From Parabacteroides sp. ZJ-118 (GTDB taxonomy: Bacteria; Bacteroidota; Bacteroidia; Bacteroidales; Tannerellaceae): DNA of 41,719 bases. Positions 32,561-41,563 of the stretch are shown here, in pieces. Below the pieces are notes generated by a model. The model worked only from the letters and a program-made list of their open reading frames with translations. It did not search any database and was not told where the DNA came from. The position numbers and the translations under genes are program-made. The DNA lies in the NCBI RefSeq assembly GCF_011038785.1, contig NZ_JAAKDT010000031.1, positions 1-41,719 of the forward strand, given 5' to 3'. How positions within the stretch are numbered: position 1 is the stretch's first letter; every line of letters begins with the position of its first letter.

Positions 32561-34210
32561 TCAGACCGGCGTGATACCTTGCTCCTGCAAAAGTTTCAGC
32601 CCGAGGTCTTTCAACTTGAACTTCTGTATCTTTCCGCTTCCGGTCATCGGGTAGGTATCGACGAAGAAGATGTATTTCGGGATCTTGTGCCGGGCGATCT
32701 TTCCGCGGCAGAAGTCTTTCACCTCTTCCTCCGTAGCCGTCACGCCATCGTGAAGGATGATAAAGGCGCCCACTTCCTCTCCATATTTCTTGGAAGGGAC
32801 AGCGGCTACTTGCACGTCTTTCACGCCAGGGAAATGATAGAGGAACTCCTCCAGCTCGCGGGGATAGATATTCTCGCCCCCGCGGATGATCATGTCCTTG
32901 ATACGGCCGGTGATGCGGAAGTTGCCATTTTCATCACGAACACCCAAGTCGCCGGAATGCAGGAAGCCGTTCTTGTCGATCGTCTCGTTGGTAGCGGCTT
33001 CGTTTTTATAGTAACCTTTCATGTTATTATAACCGCGGTTACACATCTCGCCCTGTACACCAACGGGGCATTCCTCGCCGGTCTCCGGATCGATAACCCG
33101 TACCTCGGTAAATTCGAATTCGTGGCCTACGGTATTATAACGCACTTCGGCCGGATCTTCGATACGGGAGTGGGTCATACCCGGTGAGGTCTCTGTCAAT
33201 CCATACACGCTGGTTACACGCATATGCATCTTCTCGTCCACGGTTCTCATGAGTTCAACGGGGCAAAGCGAACCTGCCATGATGCCGGTACGCAACGACG
33301 TAAGGTCGAACATCCCGAACATCGGGTGGTTCAGCTCGGCGATAAACATGGTAGGTACACCATATACGGCCGTGCAACGCTCTTTATGTATGGAAGCTAA
33401 TACCAATAACGGATCAAATTTCTCGACCATCACCTGCGTACACCCGTGCGTCAAAACGTTCATGGAAGCCAATACCACACCGAAGCAATGGAAGAGAGGT
33501 ACGCAGCAACAAAGCTTATCGGCGGCGGTGAACTTCATATGCTCACCCGTTAAGAAACCGTTGTTGGCGATGTTGTAATGAGTCAGCATGACTCCTTTCG
33601 GGAAACCGGTTGTACCGGACGTATATTGCATATTGACAACGTCGTGGCAATTTACTTTCGCCTTGGCGGCCTCTAAGGTCTCATCCTTGATATTTTGTCC
33701 GAGGAGCAACATCTCGGGCGTATTGTACATACCCCTGTATTTTTCCTGTCCGATATATACAACGTTTTTCAGACGAGGAAAACGCTCGCTTTTCAAATAT
33801 CCCCGTTGGGAGGTCTTCAATTCCGGCAACATGGTATAGACCATGTCTATGTAACTTCCGTCGAACACACCGTCCGTGATACACATCGTATGGATATCGG
33901 CGTTCTCAACCAGATATTCCAGTTCGCTTTGCTTATAGTTGGTGTTGATCGTGACCAGTACGGCACCGATCTTGGCTCCGGCATACAAGAATGTCAGCCA
34001 ATCCGGTACGTTTGTCGCCCATACGCCGACATGCGTACCATGTGTGATACCGATCGCCAACATCCCTTTCGCCATGTCGTCCACACGCTTGTTGAATTCG
34101 CTCCAAGTGAAACGTAAGTCACGGTCTGAGTAAACGATATACTCTTTATCCGGTGTAGCCTCGGCCCAATGTTCCAGCCATTGGCCAAGGGTTCTGTTAT
34201 GTAATTCCAT
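32561..34210 (-). CDS. Fatty-acid/aryl-CoA ligase (AMP-binding acyl-CoA synthetase)
   Basis: The 549-residue ANL-superfamily enzyme activates a carboxylic acid with ATP and joins it to CoA. The phosphate loop is [13 protein letters not shown], the adenine and hinge motifs are YGLTETSPG and [18 protein letters not shown], and the catalytic lysine is in [12 protein letters not shown] near the end. It resembles the FadD3/YngI-type medium- to long-chain ligases; substrate not certain. ATG 34210 gives the start [15 protein letters not shown]; the longer TTG start (34243) would run into the upstream gene. It starts 13 bases after the stop of the XRE-cupin regulator, so the two form an operon in which the regulator probably senses the substrate or product. 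Confidence 0.93.
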   Translation of the reverse strand: MELHNRTLGQWLEHWAEATPDKEYIVYSDRDLRFTWSEFNKRVDDMAKGMLAIGITHGTHVGVWATNVPDWLTFLYAGAKIGAVLVTINTNYKQSELEYLVENADIHTMCITDGVFDGSYIDMVYTMLPELKTSQRGYLKSERFPRLKNVVYIGQEKYRGMYNTPEMLLLGQNIKDETLEAAKAKVNCHDVVNMQYTSGTTGFPKGVMLTHYNIANNGFLTGEHMKFTAADKLCCCVPLFHCFGVVLASMNVLTHGCTQVMVEKFDPLLVLASIHKERCTAVYGVPTMFIAELNHPMFGMFDLTSLRTGIMAGSLCPVELMRTVDEKMHMRVTSVYGLTETSPGMTHSRIEDPAEVRYNTVGHEFEFTEVRVIDPETGEECPVGVQGEMCNRGYNNMKGYYKNEAATNETIDKNGFLHSGDLGVRDENGNFRITGRIKDMIIRGGENIYPRELEEFLYHFPGVKDVQVAAVPSKKYGEEVGAFIILHDGVTATEEEVKDFCRGKIARHKIPKYIFFVDTYPMTGSGKIQKFKLKDLGLKLLQEQGITPV

Positions 34211-34223
34211 AAAAAAGCAGGAT

Positions 34224-34805
34224 TTAATAAGGTGTATAGACAACTCCTAAGATTCGAGCCCTGCTGTCGGCTGCCGCGTGTACATGATGCGCCACGATAG
34301 AATCATAATAGATGCTATCTCCTTCCTCTAGGATATAGGTATTTTTCCCGTAATTGATCTCTACGACGCCACTCAATACATAGATAAACTCTTCTCCCTC
34401 ATGCGTGGACAGAACGAAATCTTCGCCTTCCTCGGAAGGAGCGATCTCGATCAAGAAGGGTTCCATATGACGGCCGGACTTGTCTTGCGAGAGCGAGTGG
34501 TAATCCATATGCTTGTGTCCTTGGGTCGCGTTGTTCGTGAACCCGATGCCATCGGCCTCGCTGTCCTTTTTGCGGCATACGACCGGGCCTAGCTCCGCTT
34601 GATCGTCCAAGAATGTACCCAAACGTACTCCTAATACTCGTGCTATTTTGATAAGGGGAGCTAAAGATGGAAAATCCAAGTTACCCTCGATACGCTTGAT
34701 CTGTTCGATACCTAACCCGGAGCGCTCGGCTACTTCCTCGATAGAGAGTTGTTTCGATTCTCGGATATTTTTAATTTTCGCACCTATAATTTTGTTGTTT
34801 CCCAT
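34224..34805 (-). CDS. XRE-family transcriptional regulator with cupin domain
   Basis: The 193-residue protein has a helix-turn-helix (residues about 7-62; [19 protein letters not shown], then [10 protein letters not shown]) and a carboxy-terminal cupin (about 105-190; [16 protein letters not shown], then [16 protein letters not shown]). Such HTH-cupin proteins bind DNA and sense a small ligand with the cupin barrel; here metal ligands may be H and E in HEGEEF and H in AHHVH. It is the first gene of the operon with the CoA ligase, so autoregulation and response to a fatty or aryl acid is plausible. Genes of this layout are common in Bacteroidales. Confidence 0.9.
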   Translation of the reverse strand: MGNNKIIGAKIKNIRESKQLSIEEVAERSGLGIEQIKRIEGNLDFPSLAPLIKIARVLGVRLGTFLDDQAELGPVVCRKKDSEADGIGFTNNATQGHKHMDYHSLSQDKSGRHMEPFLIEIAPSEEGEDFVLSTHEGEEFIYVLSGVVEINYGKNTYILEEGDSIYYDSIVAHHVHAAADSRARILGVVYTPY

Positions 34806-34862
34806 ATGTATGATTTGTTATTTATAGTCCTTTAATAGTTGATAAATTGATACTAAACGGCG

Positions 34863-34870
34863 CGAATTTA
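34863..34870 (-). promoter_or_regulatory. Possible -7 box (TAAATTCG) of the regulator-ligase operon
   Basis: On the minus strand TAAATTCG fits TAnnTTTG with one change, 57 bases before the regulator's ATG. The AT-rich stretch between (34806-34862) could hold the operator, but no inverted repeat stands out. Confidence 0.35.
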
Positions 34871-34906
34871 CATTAATATTTTATTATATCTAGGATTAAG
34901 GCAAAT

Positions 34907-34942
34907 AAAAAGGGGTAATCCCTGATAAGGACGGCCCCTTTT
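34907..34942 (-). terminator. Intrinsic terminator of rpsO
   Basis: On the minus strand AAAAGGGG (from 34942) pairs with CCCCTTTT (to about 34907), followed by TTATTTG. It lies 22 bases past the rpsO stop. Confidence 0.75.
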
Positions 34943-34964
34943 ATATTCTCGAGTAAGTTCTTTC

Positions 34965-35234
34965 TTACTTTCTGATGCCAAGTTCTTTGATGATAGCGCG
35001 GTATCTCTCGATGTCAATCTTGATCAGATAGTCCAACAAACGACGGCGTTTACCTACCAATATTTTCAATGATCTTTCCGTAGCGTAATCTTTGTGATTC
35101 ACCTTCAAGTGCTCTGTCAAGTGAGAGATACGGAATGTGAACAATGCGATTTGGCTTTCCGCAGAACCTGTGTTAGTGGCTGATTTGCCATACTTTTCAA
35201 ATAATTCTTTTTTCTTCGCTGAATCTAAATACAT
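34965..35234 (-). CDS. rpsO: 30S ribosomal protein S15
   Basis: The 89-residue protein binds the central domain of 16S rRNA early in 30S assembly and joins bridge B4 to the 50S. Recognisable blocks are NTGSAESQIALFTFRISHLTEHL (about 22-43) and HKDYATERSLKILVGKRRRLLDYL (about 46-69). Length is exactly the usual 88-89. It is a single-gene transcript with its own promoter (35282-35289) and terminator, divergent from typA. Confidence 0.98.
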   Translation of the reverse strand: MYLDSAKKKELFEKYGKSATNTGSAESQIALFTFRISHLTEHLKVNHKDYATERSLKILVGKRRRLLDYLIKIDIERYRAIIKELGIRK

Positions 35235-35281
35235 GATTCCTTCTACTTTAATAAATTAATACTATGTTATCTAAGCGGTCG

Positions 35282-35311
35282 CAAAGGTAGACATTCCTTT
35301 TGGATTTGCAA
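35282..35311 (-). promoter_or_regulatory. rpsO promoter (TACCTTTG, TTG 19 bases upstream)
   Basis: The minus strand -7 box TACCTTTG (35289-35282) is perfect; TTG at 35311-35309 lies 19 bases upstream as a -33 element. The leader before the ATG is about 40 bases, room for an S15 autoregulatory site, which is not otherwise recognisable. Confidence 0.65.
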
Positions 35312-35375
35312 TAGGCTTTATTATCTTTTTTGTGTTTTGAAGCATGAATGTCATATATATATCGTAAAAATATCG

Positions 35376-35383
35376 TATTTTTG
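35376..35383 (+). promoter_or_regulatory. -7 box (TATTTTTG) of typA
   Basis: TATTTTTG fits TAnnTTTG and ends 21 bases before the typA ATG. It is back to back with the rpsO promoter in the 170-base divergent gap. Confidence 0.6.
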
Positions 35384-35404
35384 TCGCCAATAAATTAGTC
35401 TTCA

Positions 35405-37201
35405 ATGCAAAAGATCAGAAACATTGCGATTATCGCGCACGTAGACCACGGCAAAACGACGCTTGTGGATAAGATGTTATTAGCCGGTAAACTTTTTCGT
35501 GAAGGACAGGCAGAACCGGATCAGTTCATGGATAACAACGATCTGGAACGGGAACGAGGTATCACGATCCTTGCCAAGAACGTGTCTATCAATTATAAGG
35601 GATATAAGATCAATATTATAGACACTCCGGGTCACGCTGACTTTGGTGGCGAGGTGGAACGTGTCTTGAATATGGCGGATGGTTGTTTGCTATTGGTGGA
35701 TGCCTTTGAGGGACCTATGCCGCAGACTCGTTTTGTTTTGCAGAAAGCAATTCAACTGGGCTTGAAACCGATCGTGGTGATTAATAAGGTGGATAAGCCG
35801 AATTGCCGCCCGTCGGAAGTGCAGGAAATGGTATTCGACTTGATGTTTAGTCTGGACGCTACCGAGGAGCAGCTCGACTTCCCGACTATCTACGGTTCCG
35901 CTAAGCAGGGATGGATGTCGGAGGATTGGCAGAGACCGGCTGAGGATATCTCTGCTTTGCTGGACGCGATCATCAAGTATATCCCCGAACCGCAGATGTT
36001 GGAGGGTACGCCTCAGATGTTGATTACTTCTTTGGATTACTCTCAATATGTAGGTCGTATCGCCGTAGGGCGTGTACATCGTGGTGAGTTGAGAGAGGGC
36101 CAAGATGTCATGCTTTGTAAGCGCGACGGTAGCCTGGTGAAATCAAGGATCAAGGAAGTGGATGTATTCGAGGGCTTGGGACGTACGAAAGTTGATTCCG
36201 TGCAGTCCGGGGATATTTGCGCTATTATCGGTATCGAAGGTTTCGAGATCGGTGAGACAATCGCCGACGTGAATGAGCCGGAGCCATTGCCAACGATCGC
36301 TATCGATGAGCCTACGATGTCTATGCTTTTCACGATCAACAATTCTCCGTTCTTTGGTAAGGATGGTAAGTTTGTTACTTCCCGTCATATTTTTGACCGT
36401 TTGCAGAGAGAATTGGATAAGAACTTAGCTTTACGTGTAGTCCCTACCGATTCCGCTGATTCTTGGTTGGTATATGGTCGTGGCGTGCTTCACTTGTCTG
36501 TATTGATCGAGACGATGCGTCGTGAGGGATACGAGTTGCAGGTGGGTCAGCCGCAAGTTATCATCAAAGAGATCGATGGCGAGAAATGCGAGCCGGTAGA
36601 GCAATTGACGGTGAATCTTCCGGAGGAATGCTCTAGCCGAATCATCGATATGGTGACGAAGCGTAAGGGCGAGATGACCATGATGGAAAGCAAGAATGGT
36701 CGCATGCACCTGGAGTTCACGATTCCTTCCCGTGGTATTATCGGTTTGAATAACGCTGTATTGACTGCCTCTGCCGGTGAGGCTATCATGGCACACCGTT
36801 TCTTGGAATATCAACCGTGGAAGGGTGATATCGAACGACGTGTGAATGGTTCGATTATCGCTATGGAGACCGGCCAGGCTTTCGCTTATGCCTTGAATAA
36901 CTTGCAATCCCGCGGGCGTTTCTTCATCGCTCCGGGTGAGGAGGTTTATGCTGGACAGGTGGTTGGTGAGCATACCAAGGACAATGATTTGGTGGTAAAT
37001 GTTACCAAATCCAAGAAGTTGACGAATATGCGTGCCTCCGGTTCCGATGATAAGGTCTCCTTGGCTCCCCCCGTCGTATTCAGCTTAGAGGATGCGCTTG
37101 AGTATATCAAGGGGGATGAGTATGTGGAGATTACCCCGAACAGTATGCGTATGCGTAAGATCATCTTGGATGAGACAGAGCGCAAGCGTCAAGGTCGGTA
37201 A
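35405..37201 (+). CDS. typA: Translational GTPase BipA/TypA
   Basis: The 598-residue GTPase binds the ribosome and helps late 50S assembly and growth under stress, especially cold. The G1 loop is AHVDHGKTT (residues about 11-19), G2 lies in RERGITI, G3 is DTPGHADF, and G4 is NKVDKP. Domains II, III and V follow, with the BipA-specific carboxy-terminal part ending in a basic helix ([15 protein letters not shown]). Length matches BipA (about 600). It has its own promoter and a bidirectional terminator after it. Confidence 0.97.
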   Translation: MQKIRNIAIIAHVDHGKTTLVDKMLLAGKLFREGQAEPDQFMDNNDLERERGITILAKNVSINYKGYKINIIDTPGHADFGGEVERVLNMADGCLLLVDAFEGPMPQTRFVLQKAIQLGLKPIVVINKVDKPNCRPSEVQEMVFDLMFSLDATEEQLDFPTIYGSAKQGWMSEDWQRPAEDISALLDAIIKYIPEPQMLEGTPQMLITSLDYSQYVGRIAVGRVHRGELREGQDVMLCKRDGSLVKSRIKEVDVFEGLGRTKVDSVQSGDICAIIGIEGFEIGETIADVNEPEPLPTIAIDEPTMSMLFTINNSPFFGKDGKFVTSRHIFDRLQRELDKNLALRVVPTDSADSWLVYGRGVLHLSVLIETMRREGYELQVGQPQVIIKEIDGEKCEPVEQLTVNLPEECSSRIIDMVTKRKGEMTMMESKNGRMHLEFTIPSRGIIGLNNAVLTASAGEAIMAHRFLEYQPWKGDIERRVNGSIIAMETGQAFAYALNNLQSRGRFFIAPGEEVYAGQVVGEHTKDNDLVVNVTKSKKLTNMRASGSDDKVSLAPPVVFSLEDALEYIKGDEYVEITPNSMRMRKIILDETERKRQGR

Positions 37202-37220
37202 GTTCTTAATTGAATAAAAA

Positions 37221-37265
37221 TAAAAAAGGACCTCATCCTTCCCGGATGGGGCCCTTTTTTATTTT
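37221..37265. terminator. Bidirectional terminator between typA and the convergent lipoprotein gene
   Basis: AAAAAAGG, CC and CATCC (37223-37239) pair with GGATG, GG and CCTTTTTT (37244-37260) with short internal mismatches. T-runs on both strands let it serve both convergent genes. Confidence 0.85.
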
Positions 37266-37288
37266 TATTATTTAGAAAGAATATATTC

Positions 37289-38980
37289 TTATTTTACTAA
37301 AGTAGCGAAGTCAGAGTTGGTCGCATATTTAGCGAACTCTAAGTCGATAGCAGCCTCCTTAGCCAAGCTCTTGTCAGCGGCGATAGCGGCCTTCAAGTTG
37401 CTTACTACACCGTTAGCGTCGTTTGTACGAGCTGCAACAACAGCCTTCAAGTAAGAAGTGATAGCGTCAGGTTTAGCGACGCCGTTCAAAGTCTGAGAAG
37501 CCTTGCTGTAATCCTTAACCAAAATCTGAGCCAAAGCAGCGTTGTTAGTCTTAACAGAACCGAAAGAGTTAACAGCCTTGGCATATTCGCCCTGCTCTAA
37601 GTAAAGAACACCAAGAGCCTCGCTCAATTCGTTTACACCGGCAGCGTTACCGAACAACTGTTGAGCCTTGGCTTGGTCACCCTTCGTTAGCGCGATCAAA
37701 CCTAAGTTCATGTTAGCGGAAGCATTATTCTTAACAGAATTAGACTTGTTAAACATTTGCTCAGCCTTAGCCAAATCTCCAGTCTTGAACGCCACCATAC
37801 CGATGTTGTTCCAAGTACGGCAGCAGTTAGGATACAATTCAGAAGCTTTTGTATAGATGGCCATCTTCTCATTGTCGTTGTTCGTCAATGTGGCAGCGTA
37901 AAGGATTTCCTCGATATTCAACTCAGAAGGATTGCTCTTAGCCAAAGCGCTGATCTCGTCGTCAGACTTGCCGATGATCTCGATGTTAGCAGTCAAACGA
38001 GAACGACGCAATTGCGGAAGGATTGTCTCAGCCAGGTCAGAGTAAACGGCGGAAATATTCTTGATTTCTTTCTCTCTTGTCTCGGGATCTTGATACATAG
38101 AAAGAACGCGTAATACTAAGTCTTTATCTTGCAAGTTGGAAGCAGAAACTAATTCCTTGAAGCCTTCCCAGTCCTGAGCTGTGTAACGAGCGTCAACCGG
38201 AACGTCAACCTTCATTTTCTTCAATTCCTTGTTCAAATATTTCGTAGTGTTTCCTTCGCGATTCTCAGCCAACGTGTTGTTCAATTTGAAACCACCATCA
38301 GGAGAAGCGTAAGCACTGATCTCAATAGCTACATTCTGGTTTGGAGCTTCGTCAGCGTTCTTAACAAGATCTTTCCATTCTTTGATAGCGTCAGAGTTCA
38401 ATTCTTTAGCACGAAGGTTGGCTTGTTGGATCAAGAACATGATATTAGCGTCATGAGCCTCTTTGATGATACGTTGGAATTTATCAGCTGCGATAGCTGC
38501 CGTAGCGGTAGCCGCATCAGCCAATTCGGAAGTAGCGATAACGCCTTCTCCGATCTTTACATCCGGCAATTTAACAGTCTTGTTTTTGATCTTTGCGTCG
38601 AAAGTCAAATACAATTCTGATTTTTTCATCTCAGGTTTGTAGGTGAAAGAAGACTTCATAGTTACGTTAGCGCCTTCTTTTTGAGGGATTACTTGGTTGT
38701 TACCTTTTACTTTCTCACCTTGGTAAGTGTAAGCAGTTCCCCAAGCTTCTCCACCCTGGTAACGCAGTACCGGTGTTACAGTTACAACAGCTTTCTTGTT
38801 GAACCATTTAGCGGGGAAGGTCGCATTGATCGTTACAGGGACTTTGCCTCCGATGGCCTCTAGCGGTTGCGGCTCTGCTTTAATGTACTGTTCTGCCAAC
38901 GGTTTCAACTTGTTTGAACAAGAAGAAAGAGTTAAAATGGCTGCCAATACGAAGAATGGCAATAAAAATTTTTTGTTCAT
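37289..38980 (-). CDS. Lipoprotein with OmpA-like motif and TPR repeats
   Basis: The 563-residue product has a lipoprotein signal with lipobox LSSC (lipidated C21). Residues about 45-150 form a beta-rich domain (VPVTINATFPAKWFNKKAV), about 185-265 carry an OmpA-type sequence (IEISAYASPDGGFKLNNTLAEN, near the peptidoglycan-binding loop), and about 360-550 hold several TPR-like helical pairs (YPNCCRTWNNIGMVAFKTGDLAKAEQMF, then ASANMNLGLIALTKGDQAKAQQLF). It is expected on the inner face of the outer membrane and could link it to peptidoglycan while binding partner proteins. It is probably well expressed (biased codons). I know no named homolog. Its promoter lies at 39054-39061. Confidence 0.85.
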   Translation of the reverse strand: MNKKFLLPFFVLAAILTLSSCSNKLKPLAEQYIKAEPQPLEAIGGKVPVTINATFPAKWFNKKAVVTVTPVLRYQGGEAWGTAYTYQGEKVKGNNQVIPQKEGANVTMKSSFTYKPEMKKSELYLTFDAKIKNKTVKLPDVKIGEGVIATSELADAATATAAIAADKFQRIIKEAHDANIMFLIQQANLRAKELNSDAIKEWKDLVKNADEAPNQNVAIEISAYASPDGGFKLNNTLAENREGNTTKYLNKELKKMKVDVPVDARYTAQDWEGFKELVSASNLQDKDLVLRVLSMYQDPETREKEIKNISAVYSDLAETILPQLRRSRLTANIEIIGKSDDEISALAKSNPSELNIEEILYAATLTNNDNEKMAIYTKASELYPNCCRTWNNIGMVAFKTGDLAKAEQMFNKSNSVKNNASANMNLGLIALTKGDQAKAQQLFGNAAGVNELSEALGVLYLEQGEYAKAVNSFGSVKTNNAALAQILVKDYSKASQTLNGVAKPDAITSYLKAVVAARTNDANGVVSNLKAAIAADKSLAKEAAIDLEFAKYATNSDFATLVK

Positions 38981-39053
38981 AATCTTGATGTAAGTTTAAA
39001 ATGTTACTATGTTAATATATTCACTTCCAAATTATCCCTTAGCCATTGTCGTG

Positions 39054-39061
39054 CAAAACTA
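39054..39061 (-). promoter_or_regulatory. -7 box (TAGTTTTG) of the OmpA/TPR lipoprotein gene
   Basis: On the minus strand TAGTTTTG fits TAnnTTTG, giving a leader of about 65 bases. A TTTG at 39089-39086 lies 24 bases upstream, a little far for a -33 element. Confidence 0.55.
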
Positions 39062-39176
39062 AAGTATTTTTTTTGTTATGGATAGCAAAGAAGCGATAAA
39101 ATCTTTTTAATTAATACTTATTAATGAATCCGAGGCTTGTTCTATACATGAAATATGGGGAGGATTATTGAAAAAA

Positions 39177-39195
39177 CAAGACCCTGTACCTCTTG
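39177..39195 (-). terminator. Possible weak terminator of the protease gene
   Basis: On the minus strand CAAGA (39195-39191) pairs with TCTTG (39181-39177) around a 9-base loop, followed by TTTTTTC. The stem is only 5 bp. The remaining gap 39062-39247 shows nothing else. Confidence 0.4.
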
Positions 39196-39247
39196 TCTCC
39201 CTTCCTCATATGGATGGTCTCCTAGGACTCTTATTGTATATTTTTGA

Positions 39248-41497
39248 TTAAAATATAATCTTTTGTGTATGATGCTTCCCTTCATAGTACACGGTTAGAA
39301 AATAAACTCCGGATGTTAAATTCAGGAAATGGAGTGTGGTCTGTCTGCCTGTGATCTCTCCGTTTTCCGACACTTTGCCTTGCGCCGAGTGCAGTGTATA
39401 AGCCGCTTTCTCTATTCCATCCGGCAAAACGAGGTGCACCATGCCTTTTTCCGGACCGAGGTGAATGAGTACCTGCTCATCCAGCTCGATCTTCTCGTTA
39501 CTGACAGGGTTGCCGTATTGAATGACGGGATCGATAAACAAGGAGGTGTTAAAACCTGCTTGCGTATATTCGGTAGCTTGTCTCCAGCCATTTTTATCAT
39601 GAACCCAAGCCGTATTCCGGGTCGTTTTGCCTTGGGGCAGATTGTAAGCGGAGAAATACGTGTTCTCCGGAACGCTTTTGAGCCTATAGCCGATGTAGAA
39701 CTTTCCACTGACGTTCAGTGGTTTGGAGAAATGAATGTAACTTTCCTGTGCCCGATTCAGGGATTTGGCGGTTTCAATAAACGTATCGTCCAATATCGAT
39801 TGATTGCTGTAGGTGGGTTGGAATGTCTCCGTATATATTAGTGTGGAAGGTTTTGAATCGCCGCTGTAAACGGTAACTTCCACTTCCATCTGTTTGTAGT
39901 TCGCTCCGGCAGGCGGTGTTACGAAATAAGCTCCGTATAAGGTACCCGCTTCGGCTACTTGGTAAGCTTCCGCGTATTCCGTGATATTAGCAGGGTTGTT
40001 CCCGAACAAATACGCTTTTTCAGACCCGGGATAAAGCGTACATTCGGCGTTTTCTTGATTACCGGAGTCATAGATGTTGCTCAACCGGAAACAAGGGGCC
40101 GATTTGTACGGATCAAGTCCCTCGCAAACCTTGGTCTCGTCATTGGATGGGTTCAGCCAATATTTAAGCTGTTTCTCAGGGGTATCGATCGCATCCCAAG
40201 GTTTCATCAAAGAGAAGAAGTAGTCATTCTCCGGACTAGTCTCGTTGGACTGCCCGCCGGATAACGCTCCGATAATCTCTCCATCAGCATTGAATAAAGG
40301 AGATCCAGAGGAACCGCTGGCCGTATAACCTATTCCCCAAGTCTGGACATGCCAATGAGCGTCCTCGTAAAAAATCATATTTGGATCTGTCAAGGTAAAG
40401 GGGGTCAGATCCTCATCGGATATACTGATTCGCTTCACCGAATATTGGGGATGTTGGATACACGTATAGGGGGCAGGTCCTACCTCTCGCACATTCCAGC
40501 CTGCATAATAAGGCCTGTAGTAAACCGGAGGTGTGGCGGTAAGTTCCAATAAGGCCATGTCTGCCATCTCATTAACCGCCTTGAAATAGGTGGATGCGGT
40601 AGACATCTCTTCCGTTCCCCTTAGGATCGGGTCGCAGAAAGGGCTGTTGAAGTTGAAAAAGCAGACGATGCTTCCGGCTATTTTCTCATAGTCGGGGTTC
40701 TTTATCGTGAATTGCCTGTTCAGGCAATGGGAGGCGGTAAGTAGATAAGGCTTTCCGTCATTGTCGGTATTATTTATCAGGGTACCCGTGCACCCTACGC
40801 TTCCGTCTATGATCAGGAGAACGACACTTTGCCCCCATTGGGCGTAATCGTTTGTCCTATCCTGATAACAAGCTAAGGGTGGGATCTTGCCGATTTGTGA
40901 AATGTTGTCTCCCGGTTCTAACCTCCGTAAGCTCCGGTAGCCATGGTTGACTTCCCCGACGGTCAGTCTTCCTTGAAAAGAGGCGTTGGCCGGCTCTTGA
41001 TATTCTATGATCAAGCGATCTCCTTGGATAGGAGAGATCGGCAATAGGTTTAACTCCGAGTTGTTTAGGTGATTGAACGAACCTAATATTTGTGTCTGGT
41101 CTTCATTGTACAGGAAGAGCTGGGCACCTTCCGGCAGTTCATATTCCGTGAAGAGCACGTTGATGGAAAGGGCTCCGGGCGAGTAGATGCCGAGTCTCCA
41201 TACACGTGTCCCATCCGGTCCGGAGAAGGTGACTCCCGAGTTGTACCGGTTATAATCCGTCATGAATTTATAGGCGAAACGGAAGCCGCTTCTCAGGTCG
41301 CTCTCATTCAGCGAGTCGACACGCAACTCTTCTTGGACGTCGAACGGAGGCATTTCTTTAAACATCTGTCCGTTTGTACTTCGCATGAGCGATAGCGGAA
41401 GCGGGCGGCCTCCGTGGCTAACCTGCGCTTTCAGATTTCCTTGAAAACCTAGCATTGTTAGCAGGAATACAATGTATAAAGAGGTCAACTTTTTCAT
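39248..41497 (-). CDS. Secreted lysyl-endopeptidase-like serine protease with T9SS sorting tail
   Basis: The 749-residue preproprotein starts with a signal peptide (MKKLTSLYIVFLLTMLGF, cleavage near AQ at 24-25), then a pro-region (about 30-205). The catalytic domain resembles Achromobacter lysyl endopeptidase (family S1): GCTGTLINNTDNDGKPYLL then H257 in TASHC, D313 in ADMALLEL, and S399 in GSSGSP. An aspartate at 425 (PENDYFF) aligns with the Lys-specificity residue. A beta-rich domain (about 480-660) follows, then a type IX secretion tail ending GVYFLTVYYEGKHHTQKIIF. It would be exported across the outer membrane and attached or released. ATG 41497 is used; the TTG at 41506 would overlap the promoter box. 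Confidence 0.88.
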   Translation of the reverse strand: MKKLTSLYIVFLLTMLGFQGNLKAQVSHGGRPLPLSLMRSTNGQMFKEMPPFDVQEELRVDSLNESDLRSGFRFAYKFMTDYNRYNSGVTFSGPDGTRVWRLGIYSPGALSINVLFTEYELPEGAQLFLYNEDQTQILGSFNHLNNSELNLLPISPIQGDRLIIEYQEPANASFQGRLTVGEVNHGYRSLRRLEPGDNISQIGKIPPLACYQDRTNDYAQWGQSVVLLIIDGSVGCTGTLINNTDNDGKPYLLTASHCLNRQFTIKNPDYEKIAGSIVCFFNFNSPFCDPILRGTEEMSTASTYFKAVNEMADMALLELTATPPVYYRPYYAGWNVREVGPAPYTCIQHPQYSVKRISISDEDLTPFTLTDPNMIFYEDAHWHVQTWGIGYTASGSSGSPLFNADGEIIGALSGGQSNETSPENDYFFSLMKPWDAIDTPEKQLKYWLNPSNDETKVCEGLDPYKSAPCFRLSNIYDSGNQENAECTLYPGSEKAYLFGNNPANITEYAEAYQVAEAGTLYGAYFVTPPAGANYKQMEVEVTVYSGDSKPSTLIYTETFQPTYSNQSILDDTFIETAKSLNRAQESYIHFSKPLNVSGKFYIGYRLKSVPENTYFSAYNLPQGKTTRNTAWVHDKNGWRQATEYTQAGFNTSLFIDPVIQYGNPVSNEKIELDEQVLIHLGPEKGMVHLVLPDGIEKAAYTLHSAQGKVSENGEITGRQTTLHFLNLTSGVYFLTVYYEGKHHTQKIIF

Positions 41498-41503
41498 ATT
41501 GGG

Positions 41504-41511
41504 CAAATATA
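41504..41511 (-). promoter_or_regulatory. -7 box (TATATTTG) very close to the protease start codon
   Basis: On the minus strand TATATTTG is a perfect TAnnTTTG, only 6 bases upstream of the ATG at 41497. Transcription would begin at or next to the A of ATG, giving a leaderless or nearly leaderless mRNA. Confidence 0.6.
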
Positions 41512-41555
41512 GCTATATTTCTTTACCCCATGATCTATATATCAAGTTTTTTCGC

Positions 41556-41563
41556 TAAGTTTG
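41556..41563 (+). promoter_or_regulatory. Possible rightward -7 box (TAAGTTTG)
   Basis: TAAGTTTG fits TAnnTTTG and faces right, divergent from the protease promoter. The remaining bases to the window end (41564-41719) hold only a 31-codon frame (41614-41709) with no recognisable content. Any gene it serves would lie beyond the window. Confidence 0.35.

Noticed and set aside
34211-34243. Longer start of the CoA ligase (TTG)
   Set aside because: It overlaps the upstream regulator gene and adds 11 residues without similarity; ATG 34210 gives the family's usual start.
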